Assembly: GCF_029873635.1 (NCBI RefSeq)
Contig: NC_080423.1
Location: 88,891,191-88,955,190 of the forward strand
Length of the DNA: 64,000 nucleotides
Source: Malania oleifera
Lineage: Eukaryota; Streptophyta; Magnoliopsida; Santalales; Ximeniaceae
Direction: 5' to 3'
The notes under the pieces were generated by a model that saw only the letters and a list, made by a program, of their open reading frames with translations, searched no databases and was not told the DNA's origin. Position numbers and translations under genes: made by a program. How positions within the stretch are numbered: position 1 is the first letter of the stretch; every line of letters begins with the position of its first letter. Of this stretch, positions 11,368 through 22,637 are shown piece by piece.

Positions 11368-12284
11368 CTCTGGGTCAAGGGTATTTATAAAGGATATTTT
11401 TGTTTGCTTCTTGGCTAAGTTTTCCCAAAAGCTCTCTCTCTCTCTCTCTAGAACTCTCCCTACACTCTCTCTCTCTCTCTAGTTTTCTTTGTCATTCGTT
11501 GCCGAATTCGTAAATCCAATGATACTGCGAGGATCAGTGAAGGATTCTCTACGTTTCTACTGGATCGGAATCTCGTTTCGAAGGATTTTGGGTTTCGGTC
11601 CAAAATTGAGGTAAGGCTCGATTTTCATTTCTGATTCAGTATATGTGTAGTAGTACGGATTGTAAGCATGCTTTGTACTATGGTTTGTAGGTTTCGGAGT
11701 CTCGATTTGTAGTTTTGAGGACCGTAGAGTTCGTAGTTGGAATTCGAGTTAAGGTAAGGAGATTTTGTTTATATCAGCCCATTTTCAAAATCAGGATCGG
11801 TAAGCTTGTAGGCTACGATCGTATGTATGTTGTGACTACTTATTTGGGAAAATTTATCAGGTAAAATACGGGATTTTTGGGTTGCAGTTTTTCAGGAAAA
11901 TTGGGGATTTCGGGTATCATCTCTATTTTGTTTGGAAAACTGTTGTTTGCGTTAAAACTGTATTATTGAGGTGACCGTAATCCATATTTGCATAAACTGT
12001 ATACTTGAAATTGTAATCGATATGATTTTTCGTAAACCAAATAAGTGTGGTATGTATGATTGTATGTATTTGTTCCAGGTATTTGTAAAACAGTTATGTG
12101 GCAGCTAATTACCGTACACTGAAATGTATAGGGACGTGAGTTCCAAAATGTTTCCAGGTTTTGTGAAATCAGCTAGGGACAGCTAATTATCGTACACCAA
12201 GAGTGATCGGCTCTATATCCGAGGGTGAGAAATATCACCAGTCTAATTCTGGTTGGTCACCGAAGTGGTGTGAGCTATATGCTA

Positions 12285-12597
12285 CATCGTATGTTGCAAT
12301 GGATTCACAGTGGGCCTAGGTCGTTACAGCGTAGTTGTGTATATGGCAATGTAATCGTGGTGAGACTAGGTGACCTTTGTGTAGTTGCGTATGTAGCAAT
12401 GGATTCACTATTGGGCCTGAGTCGTAGATCTTCGTAGTTGCATATGATAATGTAATCGTTGTGAGACTAGGTGACCTTGTGTAGTTGCGTATGATGCAAT
12501 GGATTCACCATTAGGCCTTGATCGTCGCAGCGTAGTTGTGTATGTAGCAATGTAATCGCTGTGAGACGAGGTGACGTACTGTAGTTGCGAACTAGTG
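12285..12597. repeat. ~100-bp tandem repeats in Gypsy-B 5' LTR
   Basis: About three copies of a unit that alternates GTAGTTGCGTATGTAGCAAT-GGATTCAC and GTAATCGTGGTGAGACTAGG-TGACC. The same array is in the 3' LTR at 19640-19945. Confidence 0.8.
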
Positions 12598-13244
12598 TGA
12601 CGGCATTGACTATAAATATGTATGTATGTATGTATGTATATATGTATGTATGTATGTTGGGTATCGTATGAACTGGAATGGTTTTCTGAAAATACTGGAA
12701 CTGTATTTGTATGAAACTGTACGAATTGTTTCAAACTGTATCATATGTATAGTGTTATGAAGTATGTAAAATGACACTGGTATATCACACACTGATATAA
12801 ACTGTTTTCTTCCTTACTGAGAGATGTCTCACCTTGAATGTACGTATAATATTTTTCAGGGTTTTCAGGTAGCGGTAAGTAGCATCCTAGCGTCTGAAAG
12901 CAAGGGGTGTTGTAGCTACTGCTAGTACCTTTTAGGTATGAATTTTGGTATCCAGGTTGTCGGTATAGTTTTGTGGACACCTGGAGTATGTGTTGTAATT
13001 TTGGGAATGTATATCCTAGTTGTGTAGACTCTAGTATGATACTGTTATTGTATAAAAGACCATATTCCGCTGCGTATTTTGATGAGTATGGACGTTTGTA
13101 TGTATGTATATCGGGCATCCGTTCACCCCATGGGGTCAGACCCTCTTTTCATGTTGTATCATGTATGTTTTAATTGATATAGAGACAGGTTAGGTTACTT
13201 AAATTCACACCTAGGACCCACTTGCGGGTTCGAGGCATGACAGC

Positions 13245-13256
13245 TTGGTATCAGAG
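13245..13256 (+). other. Gypsy-B primer-binding site
   Basis: TTGGTATCAGAG begins two bases inside the LTR end at 13242. It is complementary to the 3' end of initiator Met-tRNA, the usual primer in chromoviruses. Confidence 0.9.
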
Positions 13257-13568
13257 TTAACCAAGTTGTTAGGTCTTGTAGACATGGTTAGGAGTATTGA
13301 TGTGTACATACCAGAGTATAGGATGTAGGAAATGGGTAGTGTTGGTTGAGGGTTGTTTAGTTGCTAGATTGGGATATGTTGGTAGTATTCTGTGTTTTTC
13401 CTGGAATGACGATTCCAATAAAGGCAGGGCAAATCATTGACGACTTTCGTGTCGGTGTGACGGGACAAGCTGAGACTTGTGAGAGTAATAGTTGACATGA
13501 TTAGGTCTATAATTATGTTAACTGTGTCTGATATAGGAATTCTAACTGATTCCTATTCTATTTTCAGT

Positions 13569-14520
13569 ATGGAGCCCAGGGATAATAACTTGGAGAGTGG
13601 CTCCGAGGAGATGGCGAGCGACGAGTCTCCTTTTGTGTCTCGTGGTTTAGCGAGACAGGTGATCCGAGTGATTGGGCGGAGTGTTAGGAGACGCGAGAGC
13701 TCCCCTACTAATGCGGGGTGTACCATTGAGAGGTTCACACGCATGCACCCTCCGACATTCATGGGAGGATCTGATCCGATAGTGGCGGAGGATTGTGTTG
13801 AGAATACCGAGAGGATTTTGGAAGTCCTCCACTGCACTGAGAAGCATAAGGTATTATACGCTACCTTCCAGTTGATTAGGGAGGCAGGGCGATGGTGGAC
13901 GATAGTGAGCCTGCTGGAGCGGCAGAGAGCTGGTCCATCTAGTATGACGTGGGGCCATTTCAAGGAGGTATTTTTTGAGAGATACTTTCTGGTCTCCATT
14001 CGGGATGCGAAGGCCGATGAGTTTTCAAACCTGACACAGGGTACTTTGACGGTGCAGAAGTATGCTGCTAGATTTATCGAGTTGTCTTGATTCCCACTGT
14101 ACTTGGTTCTGAATGAGCACGAGAAGACTCAAAGATTCGAGAGGGGTCTGAGGAAAGACATCCGTCGTCTAGTGGCGATGCTGCAGATCCATGAGTTCTC
14201 TGTCCTGGTGGATAAAGCCACCATAGTTGAGACTGACCTTCGAGGATATGAGGTAGTATAGGTTCAGGGGAGAGGCCAGTATCTTCTGGTCCTCGGAGTG
14301 GTTCTCAGTAGAGACATTGGAAGAAGAAGAAGAATTACAGCTCTAGTTATTGGCAGAACACCGAGCAGTTGAGTTTTCAGGGGGATCCATCCTCTGCACC
14401 GTGTGTGAAGTTTCGTAAATGGCACGAGGGTGAGTGTCAGCCATTCTGGGGTGTTTGCAACAACTGTGGCAAAATGGGCCACATGGTGAAGAACTACCGG
14501 GAACCAAGGAGGATTATACC
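13569..14520 (+). pseudogene. Gypsy-B gag (broken)
   Basis: I take the ATG at 13569 (MEPRDNNLESG) because the family gag starts there and the upstream in-frame Met lies in the leader. The capsid core has FTRMHPPTFMGGSDP, a decayed AGRWW segment and FKEVFFERYF. A TGA at 14088 follows FIELS (probably CGA originally) and a further stop interrupts at 14260. A CCHC zinc knuckle at 14457-14500 reads CNNCGKMGHMVKNY, with the last Cys changed to Tyr. Gag would assemble the particle and bind RNA. The stops and lost zinc ligand make it inactive. Confidence 0.85.
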
Positions 14521-14587
14521 TGCACCGAGTTAGAGCAGTGGAAGCAACCAGGTGTCTTGAGTGAATTATTAGGCAACCACAGCTCCA

Positions 14588-14990
14588 ATGAGAGTATATT
14601 CACTTACTCCAACAGATGCGGAACACGCTGGGAACATGGTGACAGGTACCATGTTATTGCTTTCGAATAGAGCTGTTGTTTTGTTTGATTCGGGGGCAAC
14701 CCATTCGTTCATATCTGCTAGTTATGTGAAATTATGTCGGGTGGAAACCTGTGTGATGAATGAGATGTTGTCTGTGATTACGCCGACTGGGAGTGTAACG
14801 ACTTGTAGTAAGATGTTAAGAAACTACCCAGTTAGTTGTAATTTAGGAGAGACAACTATTAGCAAATCTTGTAGTATACGACATGTCGTGCTTTGACATC
14901 ATACTGGGAATGGATTGGTTGTTCTTCAGTTATGCGGTAATTGATTGTTGTAGGAAGGTAGTAGTGTTCAGACCTCCTAGGAAGTAGGTC
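14588..14990 (+). pseudogene. Gypsy-B protease (broken)
   Basis: An aspartic protease region with the intact catalytic triplet in VVLFDSGATHSFIS (14670-14710). The frame ends at 14896 after RHVVL; in a shifted frame the conserved D-I-I-L-G-M-D-W-type segment continues (14886-14925). It would cleave the Gag-Pol polyprotein. Confidence 0.8.
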
Positions 14991-14999
14991 TTTGAGTTC

Positions 15000-16500
15000 A
15001 TGGGATCGTGTGTGCATTTGAAGCCACAGATTTTATCGGCAATACAGGCGAGGAGGTTACTCTTGGATGGTTGTCAAGGGTACCTAGCTTGTGTGAAGGA
15101 ACCGCCACGGGATGAGTTGAGACTCAAGGATATTCGAGTAGTCGATGAGTTTCCAGATGTGTTTCCTGATGATTTACTCAGTTTACCTCCGAATCGTGAG
15201 GTGGAGTTTGCGATAGAGTTTCTGCCTGGCAAGTCACCGATCTCTAAAGCTCCGTACCAGATGGCTTCAGCAGAACTTCAAGAGTTGAAGGAGCAGTTGC
15301 AGGAATTACTGGACCAGGGTTTTATTCAACCGAGTGTTTCACCCTGGGGAGCTCCAGTATTATTTGTGAAGAAGAAGGATGGGTCGATGCGTATGTGTAT
15401 TGACTACCGTGAGATCAACAAAGTGACGGTGAAGAATCGTTACCCTTTGCCTCGTATAGATGATCTTTTTGACCAATTGCAGGGAACCTAGGTCTCTTCG
15501 AAGAACGATCCATGGTCAGGGTATCATCAAGTGAAGGTTAGATTTGAGGAAGTAGTGAAGACTGCTTTCCGAACCAGATACGGTCACTATGAATTCTTGG
15601 TTATGCTGTTTGGGCTGACCAATGCGCCGGTAGTGTTCATGGATTTGATGAACAGGGTTTTCCATGAGTACGTAGATCGATTTGTTGTGGTATTTATTAA
15701 CGACATTCTGGTATACTCGAGAAGTATGGAAGAACATGTGGAACATTTGAGGTTAGTGTTACCAATTCTGCGGGAGAAGAAGTTGTATGCTAAGATGAAG
15801 AAGTGTGTGTTCTGGTTGAATTAGGTCGCGTTCTTAGGCTATGTGGTGTCTGAGGGTAGTATCTCTGTTGATCCTAGCAAGATCGAAGTTGTGGTTGACT
15901 AGACTAGACCGAAGAGTGTGCAGGAGGTTCGGAGTTTTCTAGGACTGGCAAGTTACTATCGTCGGTTCGTAGAGGGATTCTCTAAATTGTCTAGACCTCT
16001 GACACGGTTGACTAAGAAAGGAGTGAAGTTTGACTGGACTAGTGATTGCGAGCAGTGTTTTCTCGAGTTGAAGCACCGGCTGGTTACTGCTCCAGTATTG
16101 ACCATTCCTTTGGGGGATGGGGATTTTGTGATTTATAGCGAAACGTCCCTAAAGGGTTTGGAATGTATGCTTATGCAATAGGGTAAGGTGGTAGCTTATG
16201 CTTCTCGGCAACTTAAGGAGTATGAGAAGAATTACCCTACACATGATCTGGAATTGGCTGCTGTAGTATATGCTCTAAAGATCTGGCGACACTACCTATA
16301 TGGTGTTCAGTGTGAGATTTTCACTGACCACAAAATCCTCAAGTACTTTTTCACGCAGAATGAGCTGAATATGAGGCAGTGGCGGTGGCTAGAGTTGATC
16401 AAGGACTACGATTGCATAATCAGTTATCACTCGGGAAAGGCTAATGTGGTAGCAGATGCGTTGAGTCTAAAATCAGAACATGCAGCAGTATTTGCAGTTG
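15000..16500 (+). pseudogene. Gypsy-B reverse transcriptase and RNase H (broken)
   Basis: RT motifs in order: [55 protein letters not shown] and, after a TAG at 15489, WSGYHQV and [14 protein letters not shown]. The catalytic motif reads FINDILVYS (near 15691) where the family has FIDDILVYS, so the first catalytic aspartate is Asn. Stops at 15822, 15901 and 16179 all sit where CAG or TGG is expected. RNase H is the stretch [20 protein letters not shown] to [13 protein letters not shown] (16194-16470). The RT is dead by active-site change as well as by stops. Confidence 0.9.
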
Positions 16501-17438
16501 TAGCTCAACATCATATCATATGGGATCTGAAAAGCCTTGGCGTAGAGTTGGTATCTGGTGATCATCAGGCTTTCATTGCTAGCTTGGTGATCCGACCAAC
16601 CTTGTTTGAGCGTATTAAAGCTGCGCAAGCTAGTGATGATGAGTTAGCTGAGATTGTAGAGAAGGTACAACAGGGTTTGGCTACGGATTTTAACATCTCT
16701 GATAGAGGTGTGTTGAGGTTTGGGACCAGACTGTGTGTTCTAAAGGACGAAGAGATCAGAAGGACGATTCTGGAGGAAGCGCACCTTTCTCTATATACAA
16801 TACATCCGGGTGGTACGAAGATCTATCAGGATTTGTGTGAGTCCTTCTGGTGGAGTAGTATGAAGAGAGATATTGCCCAGTTTGTGAAGCAGTGTCTGAA
16901 GTATCAACAGGTGAAAGTTGAACATCAGAGGTCGGCAGGGCCGTTGCAGCCTTTGTCTATTCCGGTGTGGAAATGGGAACATATTTCCATAGACTTTGTT
17001 ACTGGATTACCGACAGCGCTTCACGGGCAGAATGTTATTTGGGTAATTGTGGATAGGTTGATGAAATCTGCTCACTTTGTACCGATAAAGGTTAGCTACC
17101 CTTTGAGTAGGCTAACTGATATGTACATGCATGAGATTGTGCGAATGCATGGAGTACCGGTGTCCATTGTTTCAGATCGGGATCCGAGGTTTACTTCTCG
17201 ATTTTGGAAGAACTTGCAGGAAGCATTAGGACCGAAGCTTACTTTCAATACAGTGTTCCACCCCCATACTGATGGACAGTCGGAGAGAACAACACAGATC
17301 TTGGAGGATATGTTACGGGCTTGTGTATTGGACTTCGGTGGTAGTTGGATTCGGTTTCTGCCACTAGTGGAGTTTGCCTATAACAATAGCTTCCAAGCTA
17401 GTATAGGGATGGCACTGTTCAAGGCTTTGTATGGTTAA
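16500..17438 (+). pseudogene. Gypsy-B integrase core
   Basis: Integrase within the long open frame 16188-17438. The N-terminal zinc finger region runs [18 protein letters not shown] to QCLKYQQVK (16780-16920). The second zinc Cys, usually CxxC in this family, is Tyr. The catalytic core begins [10 protein letters not shown] (16984), holds DRDPRFTS (17178-17200) and [12 protein letters not shown] (17257-17290), so the D, D and E positions are all visible. The frame stops at 17438 after LFKALYG, where the family continues. Confidence 0.85.
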
Positions 17439-17528
17439 AGGTGTCGATCTCCATTGTATTGGGATAAGGTTGGTGAATGTCAAGTTTTAGGACCTGAACT
17501 CATGTAGTAGGCATCTAAAAAAGTAGGT

Positions 17529-18068
17529 TTGATCCGAGAGAGGATTGGATCGGCTCAGAGTCGGCAGAATAATTATGCAAATGTTCGCTGTTGTGAGTTG
17601 GAGTTCGAGGTGGGGGGTAAGGTATTCCTTAAAATCGCTTCGATGAAAGGAGTGATGAGATTCGGAAGGAAGGGCAAGTTGAGCCCGAGGTATATCAGAC
17701 CATTTGAGGTACTTGAGCGAGTGGGTCTGGTAGCCTATAGAGTTGCACTACCCCCAGCACTCTCAAAGGTCCACGATGTATTTCACGTATCCATGTTGAG
17801 GAGGTACGTGTTGGATCCATTGCATGTTATCAGTTATGAGTCTTTGGGACTTAAGGATACTTTAGCATATGAGGAGATACCTGTTCAGGTTCTGGACCGT
17901 AAAGTTCAGAAGCTTCGTACCAAAGAAATACCGTTAGTGAAGGTATTATGGCGGAACCACGAGGTTGAGGAAGCTTCTTGGGAACTAGAGCGGAAATACA
18001 CCAAAAGTATCCACAGTTATTTGAGTAGTGTTTGGATAACAGGGTGGGATGAGTATGTATATATGTAA
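17529..18068 (+). pseudogene. Gypsy-B integrase C-terminus with chromodomain-like tail
   Basis: This piece continues integrase after a frame break at 17439. It has GGKVFLKIASMKGVMRFGRKGKLSPRYIRPFEV (the GPY/F-type module) and HDVFHVSMLRRYV, and ends with IPVQVLDRKVQKLRTKEIP followed by VKVLWRNHEVEEASWELE. That tail is the shortened chromodomain typical of plant chromoviruses, thought to steer insertion to heterochromatin. The frame ends at 18068. Confidence 0.85.
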
Positions 18069-18183
18069 ACCCCTGCTATCATATTGTAGTTAGTGGTTAG
18101 TCTTTGGGAGGGTCCTATTATATTGTAAGCTTCTGAGACTGTTTATGTATGTGACCATGGTATTCCTCTGCCATAAGTGAGGG

Positions 18184-18354
18184 AATGTATGTATGTATTA
18201 TAACAGGGCTGCGTATAAATGGCCGTCGTATTCTCTAGAGTATGTATGCATGTATCGTAACGGGGTTGCATATAAATGGCCGCTATATTCTCTAGAGTAT
18301 GTGTGTATGTATCGTAACGAGACTGCGTATAAATGGCCGCTGTATTCTCTAGAG
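18184..18354. repeat. 57-bp tandem repeat, three copies
   Basis: Three copies end in TTCTCTAGAG at 18240, 18297 and 18354, spaced exactly 57 bp. Each holds a GCGTATAAATGGCCG core with a TATA-like TATAAA. They lie between the integrase end and the polypurine tract. Confidence 0.9.
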
Positions 18355-18451
18355 TAGGTATGTATGTACTGTGACAACTTGCAAGTATGTAGGTGGTAGT
18401 ATGAATGTGGATGTAAAACGAGATTGCAAATTTTGACGACGAAATTTTTGT

Positions 18452-18464
18452 AAGGAGGGGAGAT
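18452..18464 (+). other. Gypsy-B polypurine tract
   Basis: AAGGAGGGGAGAT immediately precedes the 3' LTR start at 18465. Confidence 0.85.
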
Positions 18465-20576
18465 TGTAAGAACTCGAACCATGTGAGGTGGGTTTATATG
18501 TAAAAGAGGGATGGAAAAGGAATTCTGCAGACTTCATTGACGAGGCCATAATTTTTCGACGAAGGTAGAAGGCTTCTCGTCGACGAAATTCAGAGGTTCA
18601 TCGACGAGAAAAGCCGAGGGGTCAAGAAAATTTAAATATCAGGGTTCGTCGATGAAATCGCTGCCTCGTCGATGAAATCCCTGAAGACCTCGTCAACGAG
18701 GACACCACTTTGTCAACGAAATCCTCCGGGTCAAGGGTCTTTATAAAGGATATTTTGGTTTGCTTCTTGGCTAAGTTTTCCCAAAAGCTCTCTCTCTCTC
18801 TCTAGAAATCTCCCTACACTCTCTCTCTCTCTAGTTTTCTTTGCCATTCATTGCTGAATTCGTAAATCCAACAATACTTCGAGGATCAGTGAAGGATTCT
18901 CTACATTTCTACTGGATCGGAATCTCGTTTCGAAGGATTTCGGGTTTCGGGCCAAAACCGAGGTAAGGTTCAGTTTTCATTTCTGATTCAGTATATGTGT
19001 AGTAGTACAGATTGTAAGCATGCTTTGTACTATGGTTTCTAGGTTTGGGAGTCTTGGTTTGTAGTTTTGAGGACCGTAGAGTTCGTAGTTGGAATTTGGA
19101 TTAAAGTAAGGGGATTTTGTTTATATCAACCCATTTTCAAAATCAAGGTCAGTAAGCTTGTAGGCTACGATCGTATGTATGTTATGACTACTTATTTAGG
19201 GAAATCTATTAGGTAAAATACGAGATTTTCGAGTTGCAGTTTTTCGGGAAAATTGAAGATTTCGAGTATCATCTATATTTTGTTTGGAAAACTGTTGTTT
19301 GCGTTAAAACTGTATTATTGATGTGATCGTAATCCATATTTGCATAAACTGTATACTTGAAATTGTAATCGATATGATTTTTCGTAAACCAAATAAGTGT
19401 GGTATGTATAAATGTATGTATTTGTTCCAGGTATTTGTAAAACAGTTATGTGGCAGCTAATTACCATACGCTGAAATGTATAGGGACGTGAGTTCCAAAA
19501 TGATTCCAGGTTTTGTGAAATCGGCTAGGGGCGGCTAATTACCATACGCCGAGAGTGACTGGCTCTATATCCGAGGGTGTGAAATATCACCAGTCTAATT
19601 CCGGTTGGTCACCGAAGTGGTGTGAGCTCTATGCTACATCGTATGTTGCAATGGATTCACAGTGGACCTAGGTCGTTGCAGTGTAGTTGTGTATATGGCA
19701 ATGTAATCATGGTGAGACTAGGTGACCTTTGTGTAGTTGCGTATGTAGTAATGGATTCACTATTGGGCCTGAGTCATAGATCTTCGTTGTTGCATATGAT
19801 AATGTAATCGCGGTGAGACTACGTGACCTTGTGTAGTTGCGTATGATGCAATGGATTCAACATTGGGCCTTGATCGTCGCAGCGTAATTGCGTATGTAGC
19901 AATGTAATCGCTGTGAGACGAGGTGACCTGGCGTAGTTGCAAACTAGTGTGACAACATTGACCGTATGTATGTATGTATGTATGTATGTTGGGTATCATA
20001 TGAACTGGAATGATTTTCTGAAAATATTGGAACTGTATGTATTTGTATGAAACTATACGAATTGTTTCAAACTGTATCGTATGTATAGTGTTATGAAGTA
20101 TGTAAAATGAACTAGTATGCCACACACTAATATAAATTGTTTTCTTCCTTACTAAGAGGTGTCTCACCCCGAATGTAGGTACAATATTTTTCAAGGTTTT
20201 CAGGTAGCGGTAAGTAACATCCTAGCGTCCGAAAGCAAGGGGTGTTGTAGCTACTGCTAGTACATTTTAGGTACGAGTTTTGGTATCCAAGTTGTCAATA
20301 TAATTTTGTGGACACCTGGAGTATGTGTTGTAATTTTGGGAATGTATATCCTAGTTGTGTAGACTCTGGTATGATACTGTTATTGTATAAAAAACCGTAT
20401 TCCGCTGCGTATTTTGATGAGTATGGACGTTTGTACGTATGTATATCGGGCATCCATTCACCCCATGGGGTCGGACCCTCTTTAATGTTGTATCATGTAT
20501 GTTTTAATTGATACAGAGATAGGTTAGGTTACTTAAATTCACACCTGGGACCCACTTGCGGGTTCGGAGCATGACA
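18465..20576 (+). mobile_element. Gypsy-B 3' LTR
   Basis: Begins TGTAAGAACTCG and ends GGAGCATGACA. It is collinear with the 5' LTR: palindrome array 18531-18723, TATA-like TTTATAAAGG at 18740, CT-runs, tandem repeats 19640-19945 and a GTAT-run at 19965-19989. It retains more intact GTCGAC palindromes than the 5' copy, for example CTCGTCGACGAAATT at 18574. Confidence 0.95.
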
Positions 20577-20581
20577 CCTAG
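20577..20581. repeat. Target-site duplication, right copy (Gypsy-B)
   Basis: CCTAG directly follows the LTR end ATGACA, and copia RT resumes after it. Confidence 0.95.
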
Positions 20582-21650
20582 AGCTTGATTTGAGAGGCCT
20601 AGTGGTTTTCTACTAGAAAATGGGTTTACCCGTGGCAAAATTGACACTACACTTTTCATCAAATCCAAAAATGATGATATGCTCCTTGTTCAAATTTATG
20701 TGGACGATATCATTTTTGAAGCAACTAATGATAAGTTATATAATGAGTTTGCCAAGTACATGCAAAGTGAATTTGAAATGAGCATGATGGGTGAATTTAG
20801 TTTCTTCTTAGGGTTACAAATTAAATAAGGTAATAATGGAACTTTCATATGCCAATCTAAATATTTTAGGGACTTGCTAAAGAAATTTAATATGGAAGAT
20901 TGTAAAATTCTTGGTACACTTGTGAATTCTTCCATTAAGCTTGATAAAGATGAGCATGGAATTCATATTGACATAAAATTGTATCGTGGCATGATTGGAA
21001 GTCTCATATATCTCACTACTAGTAGGCTTGACATTATGTTTAGTGTGTGTATATGTGCTAGGTTTCAGGCTACCTCTAAGGAATCTCATCTAAAAGCTGT
21101 TAAACGAATCATTAGGTATCTAGTTGGGACTATAGAGTTAGGCTTGTGGTACCCGAAGCATACTACTTTTGAGATTGCTAGTTATACTAATGTTGACTTT
21201 GCCGGTAGTAAGGTTGATAGAAAAAATACCAGCGGCACTTGTCATTATTTATGACAATCTCTTGTTTCTTGGTTCTCCAAGAAGCAAAACTCAGTTGCCT
21301 TATCCACAACCGAAGCTGAATATATTGCGGCTAGAAGTTGTTGTGCCCAAACTCTTTATATGAAACAACAACTTGTGGATTTTGGATTGCACTATGATAC
21401 AATACCGATTAAATGTGATAATACTAGTGCAATTAACATTTCTAAAAATCCTATCTCACATTCACGACCTAAACACATTGAGATTAGACATCACTTCCTT
21501 TGTGATCATGTGCAAAAAGGAGATGTGGCTCTTAAGTTTGTATGTACTAATGAACAGTGGGCGGATATATTCACTAAACCACTTCCCGAAGATAGGTTCA
21601 TACAAATTAGACGTGAATTAGGCTTAATGCATAGTAGAGAAGCTTCTTAG
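20582..21650 (+). pseudogene. Copia-C reverse transcriptase right half and RNase H
   Basis: Resumes at the codon interrupted at 11107. It carries the intact catalytic YVDDIIF (at 20698), MMGEFSFFLGLQIK-stop (TAA at 20826), LLKKFNMEDCKILGT and YLTTSRLDIMFSVC. RNase H holds DFAGSKVDRKNTSGTCHYL-stop (21252), SWFSKKQNSVALSTTEAEYI, SRPKHIEIRHHFL and NEQWADIFTKPLPEDRF, ending with EAS-stop at 21650. This is the best-preserved RNase H of the related copia copies, with only two stops in view. Confidence 0.9.
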
Positions 21651-22255
21651 ATGTTTCCTTGTTTGCACAAATTTAGGGGGAGCTATCACGAAAAAAATTT
21701 TAAGTCTTAGTAATTGCTATTATTGTTGATTTGTCTTCTTGCCTTAGACTTTGTGAATGCTGATTATTGCTTGTGTGCACATGTCTTATATCTATTGCAT
21801 GATCATACTGGATGTAATGGATATTGATTATTGCTTGTGATACACAACTCCTTTGTTCACTTCATGATGATATTGAAATTTATATTGATGGACCATACTG
21901 GACTGTTTGAGTAGTTGAGGATAAACTGGTAGGCTATATAAACTCAAAAATGTTACATTTTATACAGGATTTATTTTGGAAAGTCTGATTTACAAACGGC
22001 ACTCTGCCGAAATTTTTCAAAATCTTTCCAAAATTTCTACTGTATAAATATAACACTTAACCATTGCTTAGAGTGTTAACTCTTATAACCCTTTTTTCTG
22101 TAGCCAAAAGGGGGAGATGGAGAGAGGAAAAAATAATTGGGTAAAGTAATTTGGTTAAAATAAATTGGCTTCATATTGATAGAGGGAGCCCTCTTAGGCT
22201 TATTCTCATATTTTTTTTTGCCAGTTGTATTTGTCATCATCAAAAAGGGGGAGAA
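21651..22255 (+). other. Copia-C 3' untranslated region and polypurine tract
   Basis: Non-coding region between pol and the 3' LTR, about 600 bp, collinear with 5363-5900 of Copia-B. It contains two internal purine tracts (CAAAAGGGGGAGATGG near 22105 and CAAAAAGGGGGAGAA at 22240-22255). The second directly precedes the LTR. I see no env-like reading frame. Confidence 0.75.
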
Positions 22256-22637
22256 TGTTGACCTTATAGATCACGCTCGGTTTTGATTATGACAAATACT
22301 CATTATATCTAATGGGTGTTTGAGTTTATGTGCAGGAACCTAAATTGTCAACATCAAGATGCACATAGAGATGGTGAAAATTGAAGACCTAATTACTTTG
22401 TGTTGTACTATTTAATTCACTCATGTAATTGGTCTGTAATAGTGATTAGGGGCTTTTACTTATAATAAATCACACACATCACATGCATGGTCTAATAGGT
22501 AAGCTCAGAATGAATATTAACTAAAACTTGACCTAGAAAAGACCCTAGGACACTCACCATTGCACTTGAATGTGTTAAGCACTTGAATAGGGTGAATGTG
22601 GAAAGAATCAGGACCGAAATGCACATTTTGTGCACCT

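Larger units (their letters stand above)
11108..13242 (+). mobile_element. Gypsy-B 5' LTR
   Basis: Runs from TGTAAGAACC to GGCATGACA. It contains, in order, the palindrome array (11175-11367), a TATA-like TATTTATAAAGG (11382-11393), CT-runs (11432-11482), an exon-like segment ending in GAGGTAAGG, ~100-bp tandem repeats (12285-12597), a GTAT-run (12616-12655) and the conserved CTGAGAGATGTCTCA block (12816). Confidence 0.95.
11108..20576 (+). mobile_element. Gypsy-B, complete chromodomain gypsy element
   Basis: A full-length Ty3/gypsy element of 9.47 kb with two LTRs (11108-13242, 2135 bp; 18465-20576, 2112 bp), Met-tRNA primer site, gag, protease, RT, RNase H, integrase with chromodomain-like tail, polypurine tract and perfect CCTAG target duplication. 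The domain order and tail suggest the Tekay/Del chromovirus lineage (inference). The LTRs differ by about two dozen bases in their first 300 bp, mostly transitions, so this is not a recent insertion. Coding frames have several stops. Confidence 0.95.

Noticed and set aside
18198..18482. Minus-strand frame with HTYSREYSGHLYA repeats
   Set aside because: By-product of the 57-bp tandem repeat (19 codons) before the Gypsy-B polypurine tract.
21651..22255. Env-like gene downstream of pol in Copia-C
   Set aside because: Some SIRE-like elements have one, but no frame of useful length is present in this 600 bp.
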